Assembly: GCF_038096175.1 (NCBI RefSeq)
Contig: NZ_CP151099.1
Location: forward strand, 1,800,501-1,864,500
Direction: 5' to 3'
Length of the DNA stretch: 64,000 nt
Source of the DNA: Nostoc sp. UHCC 0302
GTDB lineage: Bacteria; Cyanobacteriota; Cyanobacteriia; Cyanobacteriales; Nostocaceae
Every line of letters begins with the position of its first letter. The first letter of the stretch is position 1. Below are positions 35,100 to 44,187 of the stretch, piece after piece. Below the pieces are notes generated by a model. The model was given only the letters and a program-made list of their open reading frames with translations, was not told the DNA's origin and ran no database searches. The position numbers and the translations under genes are program-made.

Positions 35100-37610
35100 G
35101 ATTTTGTTACATAGTAGAAAATTTCGGTGCCTACCTACTTAAGTCTATGCTAATTAATGCCCTGTTAGAGAGGGAATTACTATATAGTGCTGAGGGACAC
35201 GCTACAGGTACAGAATGCAGAATTGAGTATGCACAAGTAGATCAAGAACGTGTTGTTTTAACGTTTTTGAGTGAAGCAGAAATTCGAGAACAAGTAGCTT
35301 CTTTGTGTCAGCAATTAGGATTTAAGACAGTAGCTAATATCAATCAAGTCGATGTAATTAACTTGCTACGTCAAGGTTGTGAAGCGATTATCCAGCAGGA
35401 GGGTGGTGAGAATAAATCAGAACGTGCAAAACAGGCGAAGGCGTTAATGTTGTTGGTAGAGGGATATATAGCAAACCGCGATCGCATTCACACGGTGAAT
35501 AATGCTACATATTCAATGGAACAATTTAACTTTTCCAATCTTAAGGAAGCTGCTGGATATGCGCGTCGTGGTAGCAATAGCGCTGTATTGAAACGAATTG
35601 ATTACTACTGCAATCATCGCTTATTGCAAGATGGAAATGTAATTATTGACACACCTGGTATAGATGCACCAGTAGAGAAGGATGCACAGTTAACTTATGA
35701 CAAAATTCAACATCCTGATACTTCAGCCGTGGTATGTGTGCTGAAACCTGCGGCGGCGGGTGACTTGGCAAAGGAAGAAACGACACTTTTAGAAACGATG
35801 CGGGAGAATGGGGGTATACGCGATCGCGTTTTCTATATCTTCAACCGCATCGATGAAACTTGGTTTAATGCCCAACTAAGGCAAAGATTAGATGATTTAA
35901 TTAATGGGCAGTTTCGTGATACAAATAGAGTTTATAAAACTAGTGGATTATTAGGCTTTTACGGTAGTCAGATTAAACAGACAAATAAACACGATAGATT
36001 TGGTTTAGATTCTCTCTTTGCCGAAAGTGTCAAAGGATTAGATGGTAAAGAAGAAATTCCACAATTTGTCTATGCATTTAACAACTATTGTGTAAATTCA
36101 GGCAAGCTTGCTTCTACTAAATTTCGTGTCTCTGTTAACGGTTTTGAAACCCCAAATCAAAATTATACACGGATTCTTGGAGATTGGGGAAATGAAATTA
36201 TAGAAAAGTTAATTGAAGATAGCGGAATTGAGGAATTTCGCACAGCTATCACTCGTTATCTTACCGAAGAAAAACGTCCACAATTATTTAAAAATCTTGC
36301 TGATGACTTGGAAGACGTTTGTATTAAACTCAAAAAACATTATCAAAGTACGCAACGAGATTTAGATAGCCAGCCACGAGAAATTGAAACAATGAAGGTG
36401 CAAGAGTTGCAGCGCTTAAATCAGCAACTACAGCAAGTTGGTAAAGACTTTAGCCAGCACATCACAGAAGAAGTTAATCAATTAATTAATAATTCTTGTG
36501 AGGCTTTTGAAGCAGATTTTCGGCAACTACAAGCACGAATGATTCGCCGTTTAGATGAATTGTTAGACACTTTTTCTGTTGCTTACGCTTATCGACGCGC
36601 AACCCTCAGCCATCCTCGCAATGCTACTGCACCTTTCATTGCCATTTTAGTAGAGGCATTTTATTATTTAGCGAATCAATTAGAAGATATTTTAATTGAG
36701 TCTTCTCAGCAACTTGTTGTTAATTTTTTCCAGCGGTTAATCGAAAAGATTCGCAAGTCAGAATATTATCGTCAATTGTATCGTTTGTTAGGTGATGACG
36801 GTGGAATTGAACAAACAATCAAAACTATAGAAAAACAAGTTACTCAATCATTAGTTAGTGCAGCTAGTGTAGAGTGCGATCGCTTCGTGCGAGAAAGTCC
36901 CAGATTTTACGATGAAGGAACTTTTTCTATATATCAATTTCGTCAGACTTTGCTACAAACTTCTCAAGGTTATGATGCTGAAAGTGTAATAGAAGCAGAA
37001 CCAGCAATTAGGCAGTTATTAAAGTTGGATTTTGAGCCAAAGGTATCCCAAACTATTCGCAAATCTTTCCGCCAAATCATTAACCAAACTCTCAAAACTC
37101 AGCTACTACCAATGGCAGTTCAACAAGCAGATGTAATTTTGCAACAATATCCTTATGCACGTGCTTATTTAGAGAAAATGCTGGAACAAGAAGCTGAAGA
37201 GAAGATTACTAATAATCGAAGATTATTAAGTGCTGTTGAGCAAAAGATTGAGGCATATAATTCAGCCGTTTTTGCTATCAACAGTTGTTTGCAAGCGATG
37301 CAGTTGTATGACCATTTATTGCCTGAAATAGGTAATGCAGATTTTATAGATATTACTATTGATTCAATAGATATTGATAGCAGCTTTCCTAGCAATGGCT
37401 TTGTGATTTCAGATATTTTAGCAGAGGTTTAGTATTAGTCGCAGATAAATACAGATGATTTTGCATAATTATCTGTATACAGCTTGTAGTTGGCGCTAAA
37501 ATGCTAACTACGAACTTTCTACTGCAAAAATAAAAGAGTAAATAAAGTCTAATACTATTTCTTTGTGAGATGGTTGAATCAGGGTATAGAAACTTAAATA
37601 TTGAGATTTA

Positions 37611-37762
37611 ATGGCAATGGTTAGCAAAAAGGAAAAGTCAGAATCAAAGTCACTTTAGAATTTTGCCCTGATGAACCAGAATTTAACGAAACAACCGAAA
37701 TTGCTGAGGTAAAATCACCTCTTGATGACCTTCGCAGTATGATTAATGAGAGTAATCCATGA
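37611..37762 (+). pseudogene. Frameshifted small gene upstream of HNH nuclease
   Basis: ATG at 37611 gives MAMVSKK and then leaves frame; from ggaaaag at 37631 the sequence GKVRIKVTLEFCPDEPEFNE continues to LDDLRSMINESNP with stop at 37760-37762. A one-base loss in the A5 run at 37626-37630 explains it. The stop overlaps the HNH start (ATGA), which argues that this is a real, coupled gene. Confidence 0.65.
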
Positions 37763-38004
37763 GTAAAACTCCACGTATTCGCATCCCTTCCGAAGTGAGA
37801 CAATATGTTTTCCAACGCGACAAATACCAATGCCAAAGCTGTGGAAAAATAACTTCAGAAACTAATCTTACTATCGACCATATCATCCCTCTTGCCCGTG
37901 GTGGGCAAAATGATCTCAGCAACTTGCACACTCTTTGCTTCACCTGTAATCAGCAGAAAACAGACAATATTGATACCCGCTTCAGACGCTATTTTCAGCT
38001 TTAG
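37759..38004 (+). CDS. HNH endonuclease
   Basis: An 81-residue compact HNH nuclease: a zinc-binding CQSCGK (residues about 26-31) and CFTCNQQK pair, with the catalytic HNH core TIDHIIPLARGGQNDLSNLHTLC (residues about 38-60). It is preceded by a coupled small frameshifted gene. The single-domain architecture is common in cyanobacteria. It may be a nicking or restriction-like enzyme, role unknown. Confidence 0.92.
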   Translation: MSKTPRIRIPSEVRQYVFQRDKYQCQSCGKITSETNLTIDHIIPLARGGQNDLSNLHTLCFTCNQQKTDNIDTRFRRYFQL

Positions 38005-38036
38005 GTTAAAATAAATTTTTAGTTTTATTAAGATTT

Positions 38037-38282
38037 ATGTCGCAAAACTTCAACAGCAGTTATTCAAGACTTCTTAAACTAAAAACCGTTTCCTTATGGC
38101 TACTTGCTGTTGTAGCTGTTTTCATAGCAGCCTTCCCTAAGTTATATGAGATAAAAACTAAAGCTGGGATTGATATATCACCCAAACACCACGCTGGAAC
38201 ATTTTTTGAGAAACATACTCGTGGACTCTTCAAATGTGAATGGCTTTATCCTTACCATTGCGATGATCGCTCCCCAGGTTGA
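38037..38282 (+). CDS. Small membrane hypothetical protein
   Basis: An 81-residue protein with one hydrophobic helix, TVSLWLLAVVAVFIAAFPKL (residues about 17-36), and a C-terminal part with His and Cys residues (KHHAGTFFEKHTRGLFKCEW). No family is recognised. It lies 32 bases after the HNH gene. A palindromic repeat follows. Confidence 0.5.
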   Translation: MSQNFNSSYSRLLKLKTVSLWLLAVVAVFIAAFPKLYEIKTKAGIDISPKHHAGTFFEKHTRGLFKCEWLYPYHCDDRSPG

Positions 38283-38288
38283 ATAGGG

Positions 38289-38317
38289 GTAGAGACGTTG
38301 CACTGCAACGTCTCTAC
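38289..38317. repeat. Palindromic repeat (gtagagacgttgca type)
   Basis: Perfect 14-bp arms around one base. It belongs to the gtagagacg...cgtctctac family seen at 20791 and 26050 and lies just after the small membrane gene; it may act as a terminator for it and the convergent GH57 gene. Confidence 0.85.
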
Positions 38318-38340
38318 AAAAGTTATTGTTGGTGCAAATC

Positions 38341-41079
38341 CTAACCCAACTTATTAAAAATCATGCTGACATCAACAGCTAACTTCTGCCCCAATTTGAA
38401 CAACTGACGACACTGATTAGTATCGTCTTCATTAGCAAGACTAGTGGCACACAACGGTATTATTTGACTGTGCAGACAGCTAAAGTATAGTTCTTGGGAT
38501 CGCTCTAGAGAAACGCCCAGATTTAGCTGATACCCTACATCAATCAACCTTTCCAACTGTTGGATATCTGCATCGAAACTGCCATTGGCATCATGCAACA
38601 TTTGCCAAAGCAAGCGCATAATCAACTGTTCTAATATCTGCTTCGCTTCAGGAATATTCAACCGACAACGCAGATGTTTTGCTTCGGTGGCGATCGCCTC
38701 TAATTCTACTATGTGATTCCAACTCATTTGCGGTTCGGTGATGTCTTGCTCAAGCGATCGCAATGTTGCCAGACAGCGATGTCCTAAAGCTATCTCTGCG
38801 GCTACTTGCAATTCTTGCGGCACTGTGATTTCATCCCGATGAAACGCCATGATCACACCATAATTATCACGGTATGCCTGGGTATAAAGCTGTCCTAAAC
38901 GTGTCAGTGTTTCCTGACTTAACAGCCGCATAATCCGGTGGCGTTCTTCAGCAAAGAGATTTTGCAAGCTGAAAGCTTGATCCCCGAATAGCTGCGTCAT
39001 CACCAAGATGGTATGAGCCGCACTAGCCTGTTGCAGCGCTCTAAACAGCTTTTCTTTTAATTGACTGTAGTCACGCCGTCCAGCAAATTTTTGAATACAG
39101 CAGTGGAAATCCCAGCCTCCCAAATGTAGAACAGCAAATACTAAATGCTCGCTTTCCCAAGTAATTTCTGATACTAACTTTAAATGCCCTACTACGAGAC
39201 TCAGCGATCCCATGCGTTGCAGTTGGTAATCTAGCTCATTGGCGGTGTAACAATAAACTCGTTTTGTATGAGTATTTATTGTTGTTAGCGGAAGCGAGGG
39301 TTGAGCAGCGTGTTGAGCGTTGAGCGTTGATCCCTGATTGTTAAACAGAGAAGTAATGGCGTAATGGGCTGCTACTTGCTTGAAACCAACTTGAGCAGTT
39401 AACACTAACTGGCGATAAATTTCTGCACCATGTTTGAAGTCATCGACATTGCTGGGAGCTAAACCAAGACGTTTGAGGAAGCCTTTTTCTAACTGCACAC
39501 CAGCGACATCTCCCGCCAGTTCCAAAGCACGGGCGGCGTAGCGCAGAATCTGCGTTCCTTCTGGGCGAGAAAGTTCTTCAAAAAACCAGCCGCAACTGGT
39601 GTACATCAACAAAGCATGGCGCTGCATTTCCAGCAAGCGCAAGGCATCTACTTGTTCTGCTGCTGTTAGTTTGTGGGTTTGATGACGGGTAAGGAAACGG
39701 CTGACATTGGCAGGAGAGCGATCGCGCACCACATGAATATATTCATCCCGTGCTTGCCAGGGATCACGAAATAACTGCCTGCCGTGTTCCTCATATACCT
39801 CTGTTATCTGATCCCGCAGCCAATCTAAGGCATCGCGCAAAGGACGACGCCATTTCTGATGCCAAACACCCCCTTCCCCACCGCAACCACAATCATCTTC
39901 CCATCTGCCAACACCGTGAGCGCAACTCCAGGCAGTAACTGGCTTTAATTCAACTTCCCAAGTAGGAGAATTTAAGCTGAGGTAGTGGGCGAAGTTCGTG
40001 ACTGTCCAACCGTGCTGCGGAAACTCTTTAATAAAAGAGTAGGCTAATGTTTTCTCGGTTCCCTTCTTATGATGTCCGAAGGTTTCTCCATCCGTCGCTA
40101 CAGAAATCAATTGTGCTGGACGATGATCCCCACGCACCGCTGAACCAATGCGTCCTGCAAAGTGGCTGGAATTATAGACAACATCACTAAAACCCATATC
40201 CCGCGATATTGGGCCATCGTAGAAAAATATATCTATATAAGGTAGTTCTTCTTTGTGAGAAGACACAGAGCCGTCAGTCTTGCCATTACTAGCGGGGATC
40301 GCACTCAGAGGTGAAGATGAATTACTGAGTGTAGGCTTCAAATAACAGCGGTAGGGACGTGTGGGATCAATCTGACTACCACCAACTTCGTACCATTCAG
40401 GATTGGGATCATCTTGGGTGGGTAGGAGACGACAGCGCAGTGCTTGAGATGGTGCAAGGATAATGAAGCGTATACCCTCAGCCACAAGAGCTTCTAGAGT
40501 GGCGTAATCTACACCAGTTTCTGCTAGCCACATACCTTCGGGATCACGCCCGAAGCGAGAACGGAAGTCTTCTTTGCCCCAGCGAATTTGGGTGTATTTG
40601 TCGCGTTCATTCGCCAGGGGCATGATGATGTGATTGTATACCTGCGCGATCGCATTACCGTGACCATGCAAACGTTGTGAACTCTTGGCATCTGCCTCTA
40701 AAATCCGCTGATAAACCTCCACATCGTAGCGCTCTAGCCACGACATCAGCGTCGGCCCGATGTTGAAGCTGAAGTACTCATAGTTATTCACGATCCCCAC
40801 TACTTCGCCACGGTCATTTAACACTCTGGCAAAAGCATTCGGACGGTAGCATTCCCAATGAATCCGCTCATTCCAGTCATGGAAAGGTGTCGCACTTGGT
40901 TGGCGTTCAATAGCGTCTAGATAAGGATTTTCCCGCGGTGGCTGGTAAAAATGACCATGCACCGTCACATAAACACCAGTTGCCGTTCTCAGGGGATCGG
41001 TTTGCTGAGTGTTTTGAGAATCTGAATGTAACGTGAATGTTGAGCCAGAGCTAGCCGGCATTTCAGCAGCAGAAGTCAT
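38341..41079 (-). CDS. GH57-family glycosidase with DUF3536
   Basis: A 912-residue cytoplasmic protein. The N-terminal glycoside hydrolase 57 / polysaccharide deacetylase-like barrel begins VYVTVHGHFYQPPRENPYLD and contains the probable nucleophile in MWLAETGVDYATLEALV (residues about 208-224) and the FFYDGPISRDMGFSD segment. The C-terminal half is DUF3536. Family members act on alpha-glucans, so a role in glycogen metabolism is an inference. The ATG at 41079 (MTSAAEMPASS) is preferred; an upstream in-frame start would add 39 basic, Cys-rich residues that do not look native. Confidence 0.87.
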   Translation of the reverse strand: MTSAAEMPASSGSTFTLHSDSQNTQQTDPLRTATGVYVTVHGHFYQPPRENPYLDAIERQPSATPFHDWNERIHWECYRPNAFARVLNDRGEVVGIVNNYEYFSFNIGPTLMSWLERYDVEVYQRILEADAKSSQRLHGHGNAIAQVYNHIIMPLANERDKYTQIRWGKEDFRSRFGRDPEGMWLAETGVDYATLEALVAEGIRFIILAPSQALRCRLLPTQDDPNPEWYEVGGSQIDPTRPYRCYLKPTLSNSSSPLSAIPASNGKTDGSVSSHKEELPYIDIFFYDGPISRDMGFSDVVYNSSHFAGRIGSAVRGDHRPAQLISVATDGETFGHHKKGTEKTLAYSFIKEFPQHGWTVTNFAHYLSLNSPTWEVELKPVTAWSCAHGVGRWEDDCGCGGEGGVWHQKWRRPLRDALDWLRDQITEVYEEHGRQLFRDPWQARDEYIHVVRDRSPANVSRFLTRHQTHKLTAAEQVDALRLLEMQRHALLMYTSCGWFFEELSRPEGTQILRYAARALELAGDVAGVQLEKGFLKRLGLAPSNVDDFKHGAEIYRQLVLTAQVGFKQVAAHYAITSLFNNQGSTLNAQHAAQPSLPLTTINTHTKRVYCYTANELDYQLQRMGSLSLVVGHLKLVSEITWESEHLVFAVLHLGGWDFHCCIQKFAGRRDYSQLKEKLFRALQQASAAHTILVMTQLFGDQAFSLQNLFAEERHRIMRLLSQETLTRLGQLYTQAYRDNYGVIMAFHRDEITVPQELQVAAEIALGHRCLATLRSLEQDITEPQMSWNHIVELEAIATEAKHLRCRLNIPEAKQILEQLIMRLLWQMLHDANGSFDADIQQLERLIDVGYQLNLGVSLERSQELYFSCLHSQIIPLCATSLANEDDTNQCRQLFKLGQKLAVDVSMIFNKLG

Positions 41080-41875
41080 GTATATATTATCCAAAACAAA
41101 AAACTTACAGTTGCGTCGGAAATGTTGTGCGTAAACCTTTCTACAACAGTTTCGATACAAAATCCGGTATATATGACAACTATGGGATTTAGACAAATTT
41201 CCGTGGAAGGGGTCTTAGGATGATCGGAAATCTGCGTTATCGCACAGCGCAAAGTCCGTTGGGCGGTGAGTGCAGCCACACGTGCGGCTCTGCCGCCGAG
41301 TGGACTGCCGAACCCGAAGGACTCTGCCAACTTAAAGGAACTTTGCAAGAGAGACCTTTCCCCAAAGGCATGAAATCATAAGCCATTAAACAACGCCTTG
41401 GTTAGGGGTTTTCTTGTTGGCAGGGGCAATCACAATTTAATTGTCTTTTAATACATTAAACCCCATTTTTGATGTAGAATTTTGGCTGAAATTCATACTT
41501 TTGCAACAAAAGATTGCGAAAACATCATAAATTGCAATCTTATTTTATATATCTAGCATAAGTCTGAAAACAGTAGAATCTCTGAATGGAACGAAAGATG
41601 GTTGAGAGTATCCTATGAGAGTGCTGTTGGACTGCTGAATTATGAGTTATGAGTTATGAGTTATGAATTAAAAACTTTGTGCAACTTAAGACTCATAACT
41701 TTCATACTTTACTCAGCAACACCAGTCACCCCAAGGGGGCTTCCCCCCTACAGTGCTGGCTCCTCAAGTCTCAGCGAGAACTCTAAGCTAAGCGCAAAGT
41801 CAGAGCCGCTCGTAGAGAGGCTAGAAGTTTGGTGACTCAAGACTCGCATAGGATACCCTCAAATTAAGGTAAAAA
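41080..41875. other. Intergenic region with repeats
   Basis: No gene seen. It holds a GC-rich palindromic block at about 41265-41330 (ccacacgtgcggctctgccg), the heptamer repeat ttatgag at 41640-41668, and a GC-rich repeat near 41730-41820 ending tcgtagagagg. Confidence 0.6.
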
Positions 41876-42964
41876 ATGTCAGGTAAAAACATTCTTCTTT
41901 TCGTTTTGTTATTGTTTATTCCGGTTTCCTTAGCAGCCCACTTTTTGGAGTGGGGAGAGTTGATAGTTTTCATTACAGCTGGGCTAGCGATTCTGCCTTT
42001 AGCAGCTTGGATGGGTACAGCTACAGAAGAAATTGCCGTAGTAGTTGGGCCGTCATTGGGGGGCTTGTTAAATGCTACTTTTGGCAATGCTACAGAATTG
42101 ATTATTGCTCTAGTAGCTTTAAAGGCTGGGTTAATAGATGTAGTCAAAGCCAGTATTACAGGATCAATTATTAGTAACTTACTACTAGTGATGGGTCTTT
42201 CGATGCTTTTGGGAGGACTGCGCTACAAAGAACAGACATTTCAACCAATTGTGGCGCGGGTAAATGCTGCTTCGATGAATTTGGCGGTGATTGCAATTCT
42301 GCTACCCACAGCCATGAACTATACGGCTAAAGGAATTACTCCACAAACTCTACAATACCTATCTATTGCTGTTGCGATCGTGTTAATCCTGGTTTATGCC
42401 CTAACGCTGCTATTTTCTATGAAAACACACACTTATTTATATGATGTAGGTGTTGCAGAGGCAGAGGCAGAAGAAAATCATGCCAAACCAAATATTGCCC
42501 TGTGGGTTGGCGTGCTGTTAGTATGTACCCTACTAGTGGCATTTGAGTCAGAAATACTGGTTGATTCTCTAGAGGTGGCGACATCTCAGCTAGGTTTGAC
42601 GGCACTATTTACAGGGGTAATTTTAGTTCCTATTGTGGGTAATGCTGCTGAACACGCTACAGCCGTCACAGTAGCCATGAAAGATAAAATGGATCTTTCC
42701 GTTTCCGTGGCTGTGGGATCGAGTATGCAGATTGCCCTGTTTGTCGCTCCTGTGTTAGTGGTAGCGGGATGGATATTCGGCCAGCCAATGGATTTGGATT
42801 TCAAACCCTTTGAATTGGTAGCTGTGGCTGTGTCTGTGCTGATTGCAAATAGTATTAGTTCTGATGGTAAGTCTAACTGGTTGGAAGGCACGCTTTTATT
42901 AGCTGCCTACACAGTATTAGGGTTTGCCTTCTACTTCCATCCAGTTATGGATAGTGTGGGGTAG
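41876..42964 (+). CDS. Calcium/proton exchanger (CaCA family)
   Basis: A 362-residue antiporter with about eleven helices in two inverted halves. The two signature repeats are TFGNATELIIALVALKAGL (residues about 68-86) and VGNAAEHATAVTVAMKDKMD (about 255-274), each containing the cation-binding Glu. An acidic loop, VAEAEAEENH, lies between the halves. It exports Ca2+ from the cytoplasm using the proton gradient. A strong terminator follows. Confidence 0.95.
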   Translation: MSGKNILLFVLLLFIPVSLAAHFLEWGELIVFITAGLAILPLAAWMGTATEEIAVVVGPSLGGLLNATFGNATELIIALVALKAGLIDVVKASITGSIISNLLLVMGLSMLLGGLRYKEQTFQPIVARVNAASMNLAVIAILLPTAMNYTAKGITPQTLQYLSIAVAIVLILVYALTLLFSMKTHTYLYDVGVAEAEAEENHAKPNIALWVGVLLVCTLLVAFESEILVDSLEVATSQLGLTALFTGVILVPIVGNAAEHATAVTVAMKDKMDLSVSVAVGSSMQIALFVAPVLVVAGWIFGQPMDLDFKPFELVAVAVSVLIANSISSDGKSNWLEGTLLLAAYTVLGFAFYFHPVMDSVG

Positions 42965-42975
42965 TTAGCATAGGG

Positions 42976-43014
42976 GCGATCGCTTGTAGCTTCATCGAAA
43001 GCGATCGCTTTTTT
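42976..43014 (+). terminator. Terminator built from two HIP1 octamers
   Basis: Stem gcgatcgct / agcgatcgc, loop of 15 bases, then six T. Both arms are HIP1 motifs. It ends the antiporter transcript. Confidence 0.85.
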
Positions 43015-43514
43015 CTTGATTACAGCACATTTTATCTAATAAAAATTTTAGAACTCCCCTCTCAAGGGGGACAAATTTTCTTGAATCAAGAGTCTATCAT
43101 TATCGGCAAATGCTGTATTGATGACTAGTTAAACAACTAATTTTGTGCATCTAGCAGTGTTTCCGCTACCAGTCTAAACATACTAAAAGCCGCATCAGCA
43201 GATAACTACGAGTCAAAGAGAATTAGGCAAATTTGCTTGATAGCATTCCCATGAGATCGCATAGTATGCTATTGTCTAAACCGTTGATTTGGGAGCAGTA
43301 TTTGACATATTCATGGCTTGATTAAAGATAAAAAATATACAAAGCCTCATGAAATTGTTCTGGTTAAACTGTAGGAGGGAAGTAAATGTGATCATGTCTA
43401 TTTATAGAAAAAAATTAGTGCATGATCTTATTAATTAGTTCGGTATGTATGATTACAGAATAGCAGCGTTTTTGTTCTTCAAAAGAAGCATTAGTCTTAG
43501 TAAAATGAAATGCC
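43015..43514. other. Intergenic region
   Basis: No gene or clear RNA seen in this 500-base stretch. A small hairpin-like actcccctctcaagggggac lies near 43053. Confidence 0.5.
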
Positions 43515-44066
43515 ATGACTGAAATTAGCCTGTTAATTACGGGCGTATTAGTAACAAGACAATCATCTGAGCCCAATTTGCCAAAGCAGCAATTATTTCA
43601 GATGGAAAATGGCGTGCAACAGTCGAACCAAAGTCAGTTAGAGATAACTGCTGATGTAACAACACCTGAGTTTATCCAAGCAGATGGAAATTCCCAGACT
43701 GCTTTATCAGGGTTTACACTAGAGAAGGAAAGTAACAAAAAAATTAGGAAAAAGAATCAGCCCCTTAGCTCTTCGGACTTAACTGAATCTAAGAAGTATT
43801 CTCAATCCCTAGAACAAAACCGTGCAAAGGCTGTAGGACGATTTCAGAAGTTTAGCAGCCAACCTCTGCCAACACTGCATTTTGGAACTTCTGGTATTGC
43901 TGTTAGAGCCTTGCAACGGCTATTAGTCTCTAACGGTTATGCCATTCGGGTTGATGGGATTTTTGGAGCGCTGACAGAAACTGCTGTTAAATCTTTTCAA
44001 AACCAACGAGATTTAACAGTGGATGGAATAGTCGGTCAACGCACTTGGCGTGCGTTGACAGTTTAG
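43515..44066 (+). CDS. Peptidoglycan-binding domain protein
   Basis: A 183-residue protein whose C-terminal 65 residues form a PG_binding_1 fold: LHFGTSGIAVRALQRLLVSN, GYAIRVDGIFGALTETAVKS, then GIVGQRTWRALTV. The first 110 residues are Gln/Ser-rich and disordered-looking with a Lys-rich patch (KKIRKKNQP). There is no clear signal peptide, only a short hydrophobic start (ISLLITGVLV). Probably cell-wall associated; no catalytic domain. Confidence 0.85.
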   Translation: MTEISLLITGVLVTRQSSEPNLPKQQLFQMENGVQQSNQSQLEITADVTTPEFIQADGNSQTALSGFTLEKESNKKIRKKNQPLSSSDLTESKKYSQSLEQNRAKAVGRFQKFSSQPLPTLHFGTSGIAVRALQRLLVSNGYAIRVDGIFGALTETAVKSFQNQRDLTVDGIVGQRTWRALTV

Positions 44067-44187
44067 TTATTTGTCATTTGTCTTTTGTCCTCTCTTACAA
44101 AGTTCTGAGCGCCGTAAGCCTGCGAGCAGACTTTGCGCTTTGTTCTTTGTAAATACAAATGACTATTGACAAATGACTAACGACTAA

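Larger units (their letters stand above)
33969..35139 (+). mobile_element. Complete IS630-family insertion sequence
   Basis: A 1171-bp element flanked by a TA duplication (33967-33968 and 35140-35141). Its ends are agtaggtaggtgcc and, at the right, the complement agtaggtaggcacc. It carries orfA and orfB of a DDE transposase. Removing it restores GGT AAG TCT ATG, the Gly-Lys-Ser of the dynamin P-loop. Confidence 0.95.
33795..37432 (+). pseudogene. Bacterial dynamin-like GTPase, interrupted by an IS630 element
   Basis: Large membrane-remodelling GTPase, about 820 residues if restored. The 5' part gives TLRSQDITPVQTSLGKAISP and then KFEIVFAGAFSAGK. The insertion follows, then SMLINALLERELLYSAEGHATGTEC. 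The rest is intact to 37432: G3 VIIDTPGIDAPVEKD, G4 FNRIDETW, long helical stalk (about 36300-37400). The insertion splits Walker A (GxxSAGK|S). A further lesion is likely upstream: the P-loop frame has a TGA at 33809-33811 and no start after it, while QSFEQ-type N-terminal sequence lies in another frame (TTG 33795). Confidence 0.88.

Noticed and set aside
41076-41348. 90-codon minus-strand frame upstream of the GH57 gene
   Set aside because: It consists mainly of GC-rich palindromic repeat; no start signal.
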